Assembly (NCBI GenBank): GCA_018816095.1
Contig: JAHIWP010000084.1
Span: 1 to 56,286 of the forward strand
Length of the DNA stretch: 56,286 bases
Direction: 5' to 3'
Origin: Gammaproteobacteria bacterium
GTDB taxonomy: Bacteria > Pseudomonadota > Gammaproteobacteria > Pseudomonadales > Pseudomonadaceae
Below are positions 29,007 through 42,734 of the stretch, piece by piece. Made by a program: the position numbers and the translations under genes. A model generated the notes under the pieces. It was not told where the DNA came from, made no database searches, and was given only the letters and a program-made list of their open reading frames with translations. The stretch's first letter is position 1, and every line of letters starts with the position of its first letter.

Positions 29007-29068
29007 GCAACACGGGGCGCATGATAACCATGTTTTCCCCGTTTGCAAAGCCAAAATTTCGATAAAAA

Positions 29069-29254
29069 TTAGAGGCTTGGTTCTTCACCCTTCTCTTTCT
29101 GGATGCGCTGGTAGATTTCCTCACGGTGCACAGCAACTTCTTTTGGCGCGTTAACGCCAATACGCACCTGATTACCCTTCACACCCAGCACGGTGACAGT
29201 GACTTCGTCACCCACCATCAGGGTCTCTCCAACCCGACGAGTCAGAATCAGCAT
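29069..29254 (-). CDS. rsmA: Carbon storage regulator RsmA/CsrA
   Basis: 61 residues: [37 protein letters not shown] then the flexible tail, matching RsmA of Pseudomonas. It binds ANGGA loops in mRNAs to block or stabilise translation. A purine-rich leader with two GGA motifs precedes the start, so self-control is plausible. The order lysC-rsmA-tRNA-Ser-tRNA-Arg is as in P. aeruginosa. Confidence 0.97.
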   Translation of the reverse strand: MLILTRRVGETLMVGDEVTVTVLGVKGNQVRIGVNAPKEVAVHREEIYQRIQKEKGEEPSL

Positions 29255-29401
29255 TCCTTTCTCCTTACGGATATCATTTCAAGACAACAGCAGTCTGCAA
29301 AAAAATGGTGGCAGCCCCGAACATCTCAAGCAGAGCCTTCACCCAAGTATTGACCAGTGTGAGCAGAAAGAAAGTTCCGGCCCACACCAGCCAAAAAAGA
29401 C

Positions 29402-29430
29402 GAAAGGCGCGGGATAGCCCGCGCCTTTCG
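29402..29430. terminator. lysC terminator
   Basis: GAAAGGCGCGGG and CCCGCGCCTTTC form a stem with a short loop just downstream of the lysC stop. The T-tail is short (TTTC). Confidence 0.7.
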
Positions 29431-29439
29431 GATGATGCC

Positions 29440-30678
29440 TTAGTCGCCCTGTCGGGCCGGGGCATCCAGTTCAAAAGCAGTGTGCAGGGCGCGCACCGCC
29501 AACTCCAGGTATTTCTCCTCGATTACCACCGAGACTTTGATTTCCGAGGTGGAGATCATCTGGATGTTGATGTTTTCTTGAGCCAGAGACTCAAACATAC
29601 GACTGGCAACCCCTGCGTGGGAGCGCATACCAACGCCCACGATGGAAACCTTGGCGATGTCGGTATTGCCAACCACTTCACGCGCACCCAATTCCTGAGC
29701 CGTTTTCTCCAGCACGAGCATGGCATTGCTGTAGTCATTGCGATGCACGGTGAAGGTGAAGTCGGTGGTGTTATCGTGCGCAACGTTTTGCACGATCATG
29801 TCCACCTCTACATTGGCGGCACTGATCGGCCCGAGGATCTTGAACGCTACGCCCGGAATATCCGGTACGCCACGGATAGTCAGCTTGGCCTCATCGCGAT
29901 TAAAAGCGATGCCAGAGATAATCGGCTGTTCCATGGATTCCTCTTCATCAATAGTAATGAGGGTGCCCGGACCCTCTTGAAAGCTGTGCAACACGCGCAG
30001 CGGGACGTTGTATTTGCCGGCGAACTCCACCGCACGAATTTGCAGCACCTTGGAACCCAGGCTGGCCATCTCCAGCATTTCTTCGAAGGTGATTTTGCTT
30101 AAGCGCTGAGCCTTTGGCACAACCCGTGGATCGGTGGTGTAAACGCCATCGACATCGGTATAAATCTGGCACTCATCGGCTTTTAACGCAGCCGCCAGGG
30201 CCACACCGGTAGTGTCGGAGCCACCACGCCCAAGGGTGGTGATATTGCCGTGCTCATCAACACCCTGGAAACCGGCAACCACCACCACACGCCCAGCCTT
30301 AAGGTCGGTACGCAGTTTCTGATCATCGATCTGCAGGATGCGCGCCTTGTTGTGCGCACTGTCCGTGAGGATGCGCACCTGGTTACCGGTATAGGACACC
30401 GCAGGCACGCCAATCTTGATCAGCGCCATGGCTAACAAGGCAATGGTGACCTGCTCGCCGGTCGAGACCATTACGTCGAATTCACGCGGTACCGGCTGAC
30501 CATCACTAACCTGTTTGGCTAGCTCGACCAGGCGATTGGTTTCACCGCTCATGGCGGAAACCACAACCACAATGTCATCTCCGTTTTCACGGAATTTCTT
30601 CACCTTCGCGGCCACCTGCTGAATACGCTCAACAGTGCCGACGGAAGTGCCGCCAAATTTCTGTACGATCAAAGCCAT
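29440..30678 (-). CDS. lysC: Aspartokinase
   Basis: 412 residues. Phosphorylates aspartate at the head of lysine, threonine and methionine synthesis. The kinase domain has VQKFGGTSVGTVERI and GRGGSDTTGVALAAAL; two ACT domains (about 265-400) bind feedback inhibitors. Related lysC genes carry an internal start that makes a small beta subunit; I did not verify one here. It sits between alaS and rsmA. Confidence 0.97.
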   Translation of the reverse strand: MALIVQKFGGTSVGTVERIQQVAAKVKKFRENGDDIVVVVSAMSGETNRLVELAKQVSDGQPVPREFDVMVSTGEQVTIALLAMALIKIGVPAVSYTGNQVRILTDSAHNKARILQIDDQKLRTDLKAGRVVVVAGFQGVDEHGNITTLGRGGSDTTGVALAAALKADECQIYTDVDGVYTTDPRVVPKAQRLSKITFEEMLEMASLGSKVLQIRAVEFAGKYNVPLRVLHSFQEGPGTLITIDEEESMEQPIISGIAFNRDEAKLTIRGVPDIPGVAFKILGPISAANVEVDMIVQNVAHDNTTDFTFTVHRNDYSNAMLVLEKTAQELGAREVVGNTDIAKVSIVGVGMRSHAGVASRMFESLAQENINIQMISTSEIKVSVVIEEKYLELAVRALHTAFELDAPARQGD

Positions 30679-30789
30679 TTCAAAGCCGCCTCAGCCCGTG
30701 AAGGGCGCCCATTAAACACATAACTCAATACCTACCAAGGCCCGCCGGGCGTAGATCGGGCCTCGGGCTGCACACCCAGAATCAGGCGC

Positions 30790-33414
30790 TTACAGACCTT
30801 GTTCGGCGAACGCAGCAGCCAAGCCCAGAGCAGCATCCAGCGCAGCAGCGTCAACGCCGCCACCTTGCGCCATATCCGGACGTCCACCCCCTTTGCCGCC
30901 TACGGCCGCAGCCGCTTGCTTCATCAGCTCGCCCGCCTTCAGCTTGGCTGTCAGATCTTTGGTCACACCGGCAACGAGCACGACCTTTTCATCCTGCACG
31001 CCACCCAACAGAATCACCGCACTGCCAAGCTTGTTTTTCAACTGATCGACCAAGGCCAGCAATGCCTTGCCATCCAACCCATCGAGACGCGCACTGAGCA
31101 CCTTGATGCCTTTCACGTCGATGGCAGAACCCGCCAGGTCATTACCCGCCGCACTGGCGGCCTTGGCCTTGAGCTGCTCCAGCTCTTTTTCCAGCTGACG
31201 ATTACGCTCCAGTACACCGGCAAGCTTATCCAAGAGATTTTCGCGACTGCCTTTGACCAGTACAGCGGCCTCTTTCAACTGTTCTTCCGCCGCGTTGAGA
31301 TAGGCAAACGCGACAGCACCGGTGACCGCTTCAATACGCCGTACACCGGCAGCTACACCGCTCTCACTGATGATTTTGAACAGGCCGATATCGCCCGTAC
31401 GCTTGGCGTGAATACCGCCACACAGCTCAACCGAGAAGTCGCCGCCCATGCTCAATACGCGCACCTGATCACCGTACTTTTCACCGAACAGCGCCATGGC
31501 ACCTTTGGCCTTGGCGGTTTCGATGTCGGTTTCCAGGGTTTCAACGTCGCTATTACCGCGCACTTCACGGTTGACGATGGCTTCCAGTTCTTTCAACTGC
31601 GCCGGCGTGATCGCCTCGAAGTGACTGAAGTCGAAGCGCAGACGCTGACTATCGACCAACGAGCCCTTCTGGGTAACGTGCTCACCCAATACCTGACGCA
31701 AAGCCGCGTGCAGCAAGTGGGTGGCCGAATGATTAAGCGCAGTGGCCTGGCGCACACTGGCATCCACTTCGGCCTTGACCGAGGTGCCGACGCTCAGGCC
31801 ACCTTTAACAGCAACCCCGTGGTGCAGGATCGCGCCACCCGCTTTGGTGGTATCACGCACATCGAAACGCACACCTGCGCCTTCAAGGAAGCCGCAGTCA
31901 CCCACCTGACCACCGGATTCGGCGTAGAATGGTGTTTGATCGAGGACCACCACGCCCTCCTCGCCCTCACCGAGGCTCTCCACCGCTTGGCCAGCCTTGA
32001 ACAGTGCGATGATCTTGCCGTTGCCACTGGTGCCCTGGTAACCGAGGAACGCGGTGTCGCTGTCGACTTTGACCAGCGCGTTGTAATCCATGCCGAACGA
32101 ACTGGCGGAACGAGCGCGCTCGCGCTGCGCCTGCATTTCACGCTCGAAGCCTTCCTCATCCAGGGTCAGCTCGCGCTCACGGGCGATGTCACCGGTGAGG
32201 TCCATCGGGAAGCCGAAGGTGTCGTAAAGCTTGAAGATCACATCCCCCGGGATCACCGTGCCCTGCAATTCAGCCAGATCCTGCTCAAGAATCTTCAGCC
32301 CTTGCTCCAAGGTCTTGGCGAACTGCTCTTCCTCGGTTTTCAGCACGCGCTCGATATGCGCTTGCTGCTGCTTCAGCTCGGGGAAAGCATCGCCCATCTC
32401 GGCCACCAGCGCCGCCACGATCTGGTAGAAGAAGCTGCCCTTGGCGCCCAGCTTGTTACCGTGACGGCAGGCGCGACGGATGATGCGGCGCAGCACATAG
32501 CCACGACCTTCATTGGATGGCGTCACGCCGTCAGCGATCAGGAAGCCGCACGAACGAATATGGTCGGCCACCACTTTCAGCGACGCCTGGGCTTCGTTGG
32601 CACAACCGATGGCCTTGGCCGCGGCATTCAGCAGGCTCTGGAATAGGTCGATCTCGTAGTTCGAGTTGACGTGTTGCAGCACCGCGCTAATGCGCTCCAG
32701 GCCCATGCCCGTATCCACACTCGGCGCTGGCAGCGGATGCATCACGCCGTCAGCCGTGCGGTTGAACTGCATAAAGACGTTGTTCCAGATTTCGATGTAG
32801 CGATCACCGTCTTCTTCTGGCGAGCCGGGCGGGCCGCCCCAGATGTGCTCGCCGTGGTCAAAGAAAATCTCGGTGCACGGGCCACACGGACCGGTATCAC
32901 CCATGGCCCAGAAGTTGTCCGAGGCATACGGCGCGCCCTTGTTATCGCCGATGCGGATCATCCGCTCAGCCGGCACGCCGATTTCTTTGTTCCAAATGTC
33001 ATAGGCTTCGTCGTCGCTGGCATAGACGGTGACCCAAAGTTTTTCTTTCGGCAGTTTGAGCCAGGCGTCGCCGGTCAAAAACTCCCAGGCGAAATGAATG
33101 GCATCACGCTTGAAATAGTCGCCAAAGCTGAAATTACCCAGCATTTCGAAGAAGGTGTGGTGACGCGCGGTATAACCGACGTTCTCCAAATCGTTGTGCT
33201 TGCCGCCGGCGCGTACGCACTTCTGGCTGCTGGTGGCGCGGGTATAGGCGCGCTTTTCCAGGCCGAGGAAGCAATCCTTGAACTGGTTCATCCCCGCGTT
33301 GGTGAACAACAGGGTCGGGTCATTGCCCGGAATCAGGGAGCTGGAGGCGACACGGGTGTGTCCCTTCTGTTCGAAGAAGCTGAGGAAGGCTTCACGGATT
33401 TCTGCGCTTTTCAT
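30790..33414 (-). CDS. alaS: Alanyl-tRNA synthetase
   Basis: 874 residues. The class II catalytic core begins [19 protein letters not shown] and has the motif 2 region [22 protein letters not shown]. The editing domain has [12 protein letters not shown] and CGGIHAKRT with the zinc histidines and cysteine. A C-Ala domain rich in Gly and Lys ends it. The start is set at 33414, the conserved MKSAEI; an upstream ATG would add 17 unrelated residues. Confidence 0.97.
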   Translation of the reverse strand: MKSAEIREAFLSFFEQKGHTRVASSSLIPGNDPTLLFTNAGMNQFKDCFLGLEKRAYTRATSSQKCVRAGGKHNDLENVGYTARHHTFFEMLGNFSFGDYFKRDAIHFAWEFLTGDAWLKLPKEKLWVTVYASDDEAYDIWNKEIGVPAERMIRIGDNKGAPYASDNFWAMGDTGPCGPCTEIFFDHGEHIWGGPPGSPEEDGDRYIEIWNNVFMQFNRTADGVMHPLPAPSVDTGMGLERISAVLQHVNSNYEIDLFQSLLNAAAKAIGCANEAQASLKVVADHIRSCGFLIADGVTPSNEGRGYVLRRIIRRACRHGNKLGAKGSFFYQIVAALVAEMGDAFPELKQQQAHIERVLKTEEEQFAKTLEQGLKILEQDLAELQGTVIPGDVIFKLYDTFGFPMDLTGDIARERELTLDEEGFEREMQAQRERARSASSFGMDYNALVKVDSDTAFLGYQGTSGNGKIIALFKAGQAVESLGEGEEGVVVLDQTPFYAESGGQVGDCGFLEGAGVRFDVRDTTKAGGAILHHGVAVKGGLSVGTSVKAEVDASVRQATALNHSATHLLHAALRQVLGEHVTQKGSLVDSQRLRFDFSHFEAITPAQLKELEAIVNREVRGNSDVETLETDIETAKAKGAMALFGEKYGDQVRVLSMGGDFSVELCGGIHAKRTGDIGLFKIISESGVAAGVRRIEAVTGAVAFAYLNAAEEQLKEAAVLVKGSRENLLDKLAGVLERNRQLEKELEQLKAKAASAAGNDLAGSAIDVKGIKVLSARLDGLDGKALLALVDQLKNKLGSAVILLGGVQDEKVVLVAGVTKDLTAKLKAGELMKQAAAAVGGKGGGRPDMAQGGGVDAAALDAALGLAAAFAEQGL

Positions 33415-33535
33415 AGGAATCTTCCAAAAACCAGCGGCCACAACAAAGCCGGCAAAGGGCCGCATTATATCGGCCCTGCGCCATGGGGCTAGTGACTTTA
33501 TTGATAGATAACGGCTATTAAAAGCCCAGAGCTAT

Positions 33536-34541
33536 TCAGCTCACGCAAAAAGCGGCAAAGGCCGCAATCACCTGCTCGATATCCGCAGCGGCGATATCCA
33601 GGTGCGTCACCATGCGCAAACGCGGCGCCGCCGAGAGCTTGATGCCGCGCGCGGCGCAGAACGCCTGCAATGCGCCAGCCTGCTCAGCCACCGCGACGTA
33701 GACCATATTGGTTTGCACCGGCTCGACCGTGTAACCCAACTCACGCAAGCCGGCGGCCAAACGCTCGGCATTGGCATGGTCGTCAGCCAGCCGCTGTACC
33801 TGATGCTCTAGCGCATACAACCCTGCTGCCGCGAGCATGCCGGCCTGACGTATGCCGCCGCCGACCATCTTGCGCAAACGCCGCGCCCGACCAATCAGCT
33901 CGGCTGAGCCGCACAACACCGAGCCCACGGGCGCACCAAGCCCCTTGGACAGGCACACTGATACCGAATCGAAGTACTGGGTTATCTGCCGCGCCGGCAC
34001 GCCCAGCTTGACTGCCGCGTTATATAGGCGTGCGCCGTCCAGGTGCAGAGCCAGACCGCGGCGCGTGGTCAGCTCGCGCGCTGCCTGCAGATACGCCTGC
34101 GGCAGCACCTTGCCCTGCATGGTGTTTTCCAGCGCCAACAGGCGGGTGCGGGCGAAGTGGAAGTCATCCTGCTTGATGGCCGCTTCAACCTTGGCTAGGT
34201 CGAGCGAACCATCGGCTTCACCCTCAATCGGCTGCGGCTGAATCGAACCGAGCACCGCCACCTTCATATTTATAGGTGTGCGCCTGCTGACCGACGATGT
34301 ACTCATCGCCACGCGCGCAATGGGCCATTAGGCCAAGCAGGTTACTCATGGTGCCGGTGGGCACAAACAACGCAGCCTCGAAACCCAGCTCGGCCGCCAG
34401 GTACTGCTCCAGGCGGTTGACCGTAGGGTCTTCGCCGTACACGTCATCCCCCAGCTCAGCGGCTTGCATGGCCTCGCGCATACCTGGAGTCGGCTGGGTG
34501 ACGGTGTCGCTGCGCAGGTCGATGATGGGCATGGTGGGCAA
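33536..34541 (-). pseudogene. ltaE: Low-specificity L-threonine aldolase, frameshifted
   Basis: Two frames cover one protein. The first (34541-34224) gives [20 protein letters not shown] to [11 protein letters not shown] and then runs into unrelated residues. The second carries the rest, from [29 protein letters not shown] through the PLP-lysine region ([17 protein letters not shown]) to the end. The join lies near 34256, where the family sequence would need two more bases (or one fewer). Joined, the protein is about 335 residues, normal for this PLP enzyme. It may be a real inactivation or a sequencing error. Gene order next to alaS agrees with P. aeruginosa. Confidence 0.8.
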
Positions 34542-34673
34542 TCCTTAGATGAGGCTAAAGGCCGATGCTAAAGCGCCCAACTGAGGCAAACAAGATACAG
34601 ATAAGGCGAGATCGCGCAGGACAGCTGTGCAGAGTGGATGACGCCTTTTTCATCCGCCTGGCGTGCATCGATT

Positions 34674-34690
34674 GGTGGATGAATAAAGCG
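34674..34690. repeat. Short intergenic repeat, copy 1
   Basis: GGTGGATGAATAAAGCG just downstream of astE. It matches 36067-36083 at 15 of 17 bases. It is followed at once by CATCCACCC, an inverted partner. Confidence 0.6.
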
Positions 34691-34707
34691 CCATCCACCC
34701 TAATGGC

Positions 34708-35718
34708 TTAAGCCAGCTGCACGTCTTCGGCGGGAACAATCAAGATGCCGGCCCGCAGGCCGTTTTTGACTTTAGGGTTGGGGAAGATAATCCGCGTACC
34801 CGGCTCATCAATCACCCAGCGGGTATCACTAAGGTCTTCCGCCAGCAGGTAGCCAACGGGCAATTCGCTGAAATTCTCGATATCAGCCGGCAGGTGCAGC
34901 TGAAACGCATCGCTGTGTTTGATCACTTCGCGGGCCACGGCAAACAGCTTTAGCTCGCCCAGATCATCCGAAGCGCCTTCCAGCTCACGCCCTTCAATCA
35001 GTGCCTGCAGGTGCAGCTCAAGCAGATCCAAGTTGACCAGCGCGTTCTGCCCAAACGGCCGCGCCTTGCCCAGCTCCAGCGTGAACGCTTCCGCCCCGAG
35101 CTGGGTGTAGGTGTAGGCACTGAAAGTAACCGAGCTTTTGTTGTGCAGCAGCACGGCCTCAATCCCAGCGACACTTAAACGCGCCAGCTCACGCCGACTG
35201 CGCGGACGACCTTCCTGGAAGGGATAAAGAGCAAACTGTTCAACCTTCGACGCGCGAATAGCGGTGTGCAGGTCGTAATGCAGGCGGGTGCGCTCGGGCT
35301 TACTGAAAAAAGCCGCAGCCAGATGCTCCAGCTCACAGGCGCGCAGCGCCTCGGGCCCGCTGTGTTGGTCGTGGCGCCCGTTGAATAGGCGGTTAATGTC
35401 TTGCTCGACATACCGCTCACCGCGACGCATCGCGGCCGGGTTACCCAGCAGAAAGAGAATGCGTGCGCACGGCTGCAGCTGATTACGCGCAATGGCCTGC
35501 AGCAGGCGGTCGAGTAATTCGATTGGGGCGGTTTCATTGCCATGGATACCCGCCGACAGCAGCAGGTCCTGGCCGTTGTCGCGGGCCGCAGGCGGGGTGA
35601 TTTCCACCGCGCCTTCGGCCAGCCAACGCACACGCGTACCCTCGGGAGTCAGCTGAATTTTTGCTGCCGGCTCATGGCCGGCCAGGGTCAGTTCAAGCAA
35701 TTTCCCAAGGGCAAGCAT
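34708..35718 (-). CDS. astE: Succinylglutamate desuccinylase
   Basis: 336 residues of the zinc carboxypeptidase-like AstE/AspA family. Releases glutamate and succinate in the last step of the arginine succinyltransferase pathway. The zinc site is [19 protein letters not shown], with a catalytic DLHTAIR region and the later [22 protein letters not shown]. It follows the small conserved gene after nine bases. Confidence 0.96.
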   Translation of the reverse strand: MLALGKLLELTLAGHEPAAKIQLTPEGTRVRWLAEGAVEITPPAARDNGQDLLLSAGIHGNETAPIELLDRLLQAIARNQLQPCARILFLLGNPAAMRRGERYVEQDINRLFNGRHDQHSGPEALRACELEHLAAAFFSKPERTRLHYDLHTAIRASKVEQFALYPFQEGRPRSRRELARLSVAGIEAVLLHNKSSVTFSAYTYTQLGAEAFTLELGKARPFGQNALVNLDLLELHLQALIEGRELEGASDDLGELKLFAVAREVIKHSDAFQLHLPADIENFSELPVGYLLAEDLSDTRWVIDEPGTRIIFPNPKVKNGLRAGILIVPAEDVQLA

Positions 35719-35727
35719 AGTGGTTCC

Positions 35728-36015
35728 TCAGTCGTGAGTGCAGTCTGGGCCGTGCACGTGCTCGTCGTCATCGCCCGGCTCAGCGGCTTCCATTTCCAGC
35801 TCCAGGCTGACCAGGTTGGTAGCCAATGGACGCAGCAGCAGGTTGGCGTATTCGGCAGCGCCCTCCTCGACGTCGACACCGATCATCAACTGGTTGTTGC
35901 CTACCTGTTGGAACCAGATTTCCTGGCCCTGCCAGATCACGGCAAAGCGTGTACAGGAGGTTTCCAGCTGGGTACCGTCAGTGTCTTCGAGGATCAGTTG
36001 CAGGGCATCGCTCAT
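35728..36015 (-). CDS. Conserved small acidic protein of the arginine operon
   Basis: 95 residues, acidic, with a C-terminal Asp/His-rich tail (DDDEHVHGPDCTHD) that could bind metal. No recognised domain or signal peptide. A gene of this size sits between aruB and aruE in P. aeruginosa too (PA0900). It is likely in the operon with astB and astE; its role is unknown. Confidence 0.75.
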   Translation of the reverse strand: MSDALQLILEDTDGTQLETSCTRFAVIWQGQEIWFQQVGNNQLMIGVDVEEGAAEYANLLLRPLATNLVSLELEMEAAEPGDDDEHVHGPDCTHD

Positions 36016-36066
36016 AAAATCTCCACAGTTTTGGATGTAGGGTGGATGTGATTTTTTACATCCACC

Positions 36067-36083
36067 GGTGGATCGATAAAGCG
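36067..36083. repeat. Short intergenic repeat, copy 2
   Basis: GGTGGATCGATAAAGCG just downstream of astB, matching the copy after astE. It sits beside an inverted TAGGGTGGATG / CATCCACC pair. Confidence 0.6.
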
Positions 36084-36092
36084 CGACCCAGC

Positions 36093-38926
<2,834 letters not shown>

Positions 38927-39013
38927 TTATCACTCCCAGCAAGGTGTAGACCCGGCTAGCCGCCGGATTAGCAATTTAGACACAGCCTTAGCACACGCAG
39001 TGGCGCATAGCCT

Positions 39014-40030
39014 TTAACCGCGAGCGGAGACCGCTACCGCGCGCACTTGATCGCCTGCCGACAGCTGCAGGCGCTTGGCCGTTTGCGCATCGACCACCAG
39101 CGTGCCGGCAGCCAGACGCGCCGGGGCGACGGTAATCCGACAGTCTTCGCGCTTGCGGTTATGAATCAGGTAGTGGGTAACGTCATCGCCTGGCGTACCG
39201 ATGGCCAGCACCAGCACTTCGCTGTCCTGTACCGCGCGGATCTTCGCGGTTTGCGCCTCGATGGCCGGGCCTGCGTCGAAGATGTCGACATAGCCCTGAT
39301 AACTGAAACCTTCGGCCTTGAGCATGGCCAGCGCCGGCTCGGTGTCCGGGTGGACACGGCCGATAGTGTTGCGCGCATCCTCGGAAAGGAAGCAGGTGTA
39401 GAGCGGAAACTTGGGCATCAGCTCGGCGATAAAGGCCTTGTTGCCGACACCGGTGAGGTAATCCGCCTGGCTGAATTCCATTCTGAAAAAGTGCCGACCC
39501 AGGCATTCCCAAAACGGCGAACGGCCCTGCTCATCGGACATGCCGCGCATCTCGGCGATCACCTTGTCGCCGAATAGCTCACGGAATTCGGCGATAAACA
39601 GAAAGCGCGCCTTCGACAACAACCGACCGTTAAGCCCGCTGCGCTGGTCGCTGCGCAAGAACAGCGAGCACAGCTCGGAATTGCCGGTCAGGTCATTGGC
39701 CAAGAACAGGGTGGGAATCTGCCGATGGATGTTCAGCTCCTGCGAGGCGCTGACGGTCAAACCAACCCGGTAGTTGTACCAGGGCTCGCGCAGGCCGACG
39801 GCACCGGCGACAGCGGAAATACCGACCACCTCGCCATTTTCGTCTTCGAGCACAAACAGGTAGTCGGCATCGCCGCGGGCGGCCTCACCGCGGAAGGCTT
39901 TTTCAGCCCAACCAACGCGGTGCGCCAAGCGCTCTTCATTGGCCGGCAAGGTAGTCAAACCAGCGCCAGTACTGCGTGCCAGTTGAAACAGAGCCGGCAG
40001 ATCGGTGTTGCGAACGGGACGAACGATCAT
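39014..40030 (-). CDS. aruG: Arginine N-succinyltransferase, beta subunit
   Basis: 338 residues of the AstA family. Starts MIVRPVRNTDLPALFQLARSTGAGLTTLPAN and contains the conserved EFRELFGDKVIAEMRGMSDEQGRSPFWECLGRHFFRMEF. Pseudomonads use two paralogous subunits, AruF and AruG, in place of one AstA. It lies 11 bp after aruF. Confidence 0.94.
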   Translation of the reverse strand: MIVRPVRNTDLPALFQLARSTGAGLTTLPANEERLAHRVGWAEKAFRGEAARGDADYLFVLEDENGEVVGISAVAGAVGLREPWYNYRVGLTVSASQELNIHRQIPTLFLANDLTGNSELCSLFLRSDQRSGLNGRLLSKARFLFIAEFRELFGDKVIAEMRGMSDEQGRSPFWECLGRHFFRMEFSQADYLTGVGNKAFIAELMPKFPLYTCFLSEDARNTIGRVHPDTEPALAMLKAEGFSYQGYVDIFDAGPAIEAQTAKIRAVQDSEVLVLAIGTPGDDVTHYLIHNRKREDCRITVAPARLAAGTLVVDAQTAKRLQLSAGDQVRAVAVSARG

Positions 40031-40041
40031 GCGCTAACTCC

Positions 40042-41070
40042 TTAAACCGCAACCAGGCGAACACTGACGCCCTCGCCGACGCCCAGGGCTTCGGCGGCCG
40101 CAACACTCAGGGTGACCGGCTTACCCGGGACCCAATCCAGCTCCGCGACAATCGCGCGAAAATCCTGCAACTGACCATTACTGACCAAGTACGGCCGCCC
40201 GCCTTTGCTCGGCTCGGCTTTCTCAGCCGCCAGGCGCACCGGCACCACGCGGCTCTGGGCAATCGAACGAATCCCCGAGGTGCGCGCATGCACGGTCGGG
40301 CCGCCATCGAAAATATCGATGTAGTGGTCGGTCTCGAAGCCTTCGCGCATAAGGATGTCAAAGCTGACCTGCGCCCGCGGATGCACCTGGCCCATGGCTT
40401 CTTGAGCTTCGTCCGGCAGCAGCGGCACGTAGATGGGGTAATGCGGCATTAATTCAGCCAGGAAGGTGCGGCTTTTCAGGCCACACAGGCGCTCGGCTTC
40501 GGTGTAGTTCATGTCGAAGAAGTTACGCCCCACCGCATCCCAAAACGGCGAGTCGCCGGCCTCATCGCTGTAACCGACGATCTCCACCACTACGGCATCG
40601 GCAAAGCGCTCCGGATGGTTGGCCAGGAACAACAAGCGCGCCCGCGAGTTGAGGTCGGACCAGACGGTGTTCACCAGCGGTTGCTCGACGTAGAAGCTGG
40701 TCAGCAGGCTGTTGCCAGTCAGGTCGTGGCACAACGAGAGCACGTGGATCTTGTTATGGATCTTCAGCTCGCGGGAGTTATGCACGAAGGTTTCGTTACG
40801 GAAGCTGTAAAACGGCTCGGAGTAGCCGGCCGAGGCGACGATGCCGGAGCAGCCCACCAGGCGTCCGCTGTCGCTGTCTTCCAGGACGAAGAAGTAGCTC
40901 TCTTCACCGTTGAAGCTGACTTCGGCAGCAAACGAGGCTTCCGAGGCGGCAATCTTTTCACGCAGACGGTCACTGTCGTCGGGCAGTGAAGTCACACCAA
41001 CCGGGCTGTCCGCGGCGAGACGCTGCACTTCAGTGAGGTCGGCCATTTGCGCGGGGCGCATCACCAGCAT
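40042..41070 (-). CDS. aruF: Arginine N-succinyltransferase, alpha subunit
   Basis: 342 residues, paralogous to AruG (VMRPAQMADLTEVQRLAADSPVGVTSLPD; VVVEIVGYSDEAGDSPFWDAVGRNFFDMNY). Transfers succinyl from succinyl-CoA to arginine or ornithine. A 175-bp gap with a hairpin separates it from aruC. Confidence 0.94.
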   Translation of the reverse strand: MLVMRPAQMADLTEVQRLAADSPVGVTSLPDDSDRLREKIAASEASFAAEVSFNGEESYFFVLEDSDSGRLVGCSGIVASAGYSEPFYSFRNETFVHNSRELKIHNKIHVLSLCHDLTGNSLLTSFYVEQPLVNTVWSDLNSRARLLFLANHPERFADAVVVEIVGYSDEAGDSPFWDAVGRNFFDMNYTEAERLCGLKSRTFLAELMPHYPIYVPLLPDEAQEAMGQVHPRAQVSFDILMREGFETDHYIDIFDGGPTVHARTSGIRSIAQSRVVPVRLAAEKAEPSKGGRPYLVSNGQLQDFRAIVAELDWVPGKPVTLSVAAAEALGVGEGVSVRLVAV

Positions 41071-41177
41071 GGTGTCACTCCTTTGGATAAAAGCTCCAAG
41101 CGGCTCTCACGAGCGACTCAGAGAAAACCGCAAGCCAAGGCCGCGGCACACACAGAGACGGGCTTCCTTGCTGTTTA

Positions 41178-41200
41178 GCTCAACCCGTCCTGGGTTGAGC
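41178..41200. other. Hairpin between aruC and aruF
   Basis: GCTCAACCC and GGGTTGAGC form a perfect nine-base stem with a five-base loop. No T-tract follows, so it is more likely an mRNA stem-loop than a terminator. Confidence 0.6.
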
Positions 41201-41245
41201 GGGCACAGCCTGAGCCACCGTTATTACGGCGGCTCAGACCGGCAA

Positions 41246-42466
<1,221 letters not shown>

Positions 42467-42540
42467 CTAAGCTCTCCTAACGAGGAACACCTGCATTGAC
42501 TAGCAGGCGACGTGACGGATTGTAGGGACTGATCCAGAGC

Positions 42541-42561
42541 CGGCATTGCCGCCATGCGACA
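42541..42561 (-). promoter_or_regulatory. ArgR half-site, promoter-proximal
   Basis: Read toward aruC: TGTCGC, eight bases, AA, five bases, the form reported for P. aeruginosa ArgR half-sites (TGTCGC-N8-AA-N5). It lies downstream of a TATAAG at 42566-42571. Confidence 0.55.
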
Positions 42562-42565
42562 ACTT

Positions 42566-42571
42566 CTTATA
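42566..42571 (-). promoter_or_regulatory. Candidate -10 element for aruC
   Basis: TATAAG on the minus strand, about 100 bp before the aruC start. No good -35 is present, consistent with an activated promoter, since the distal ArgR site covers the expected -35 position. Confidence 0.4.
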
Positions 42572-42591
42572 GCGCCGACCCGAGGAAAACC

Positions 42592-42612
42592 ACTGCTTTC
42601 GCAAATGCGACA
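42592..42612 (-). promoter_or_regulatory. ArgR half-site, promoter-distal
   Basis: A second TGTCGC-N8-AA-N5, about 51 bp upstream of the first. It overlaps the place where a -35 would lie, as an activator site would. Confidence 0.55.
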
Positions 42613-42734
42613 GAAAGCATCGTGAAGGCGCAGTTTAAATGCAGCCCGCCACCCTTGGCGCGGTTTTATCCGCGCGACGCTAAAGGATTTTGATGACCGG
42701 CCATCCACGGCGGCCATTCAAGACGCCGCCCTAC

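Noticed and set aside
30799-32646. 615-codon open frame on the plus strand
   Set aside because: Antisense to alaS, without recognisable domains.
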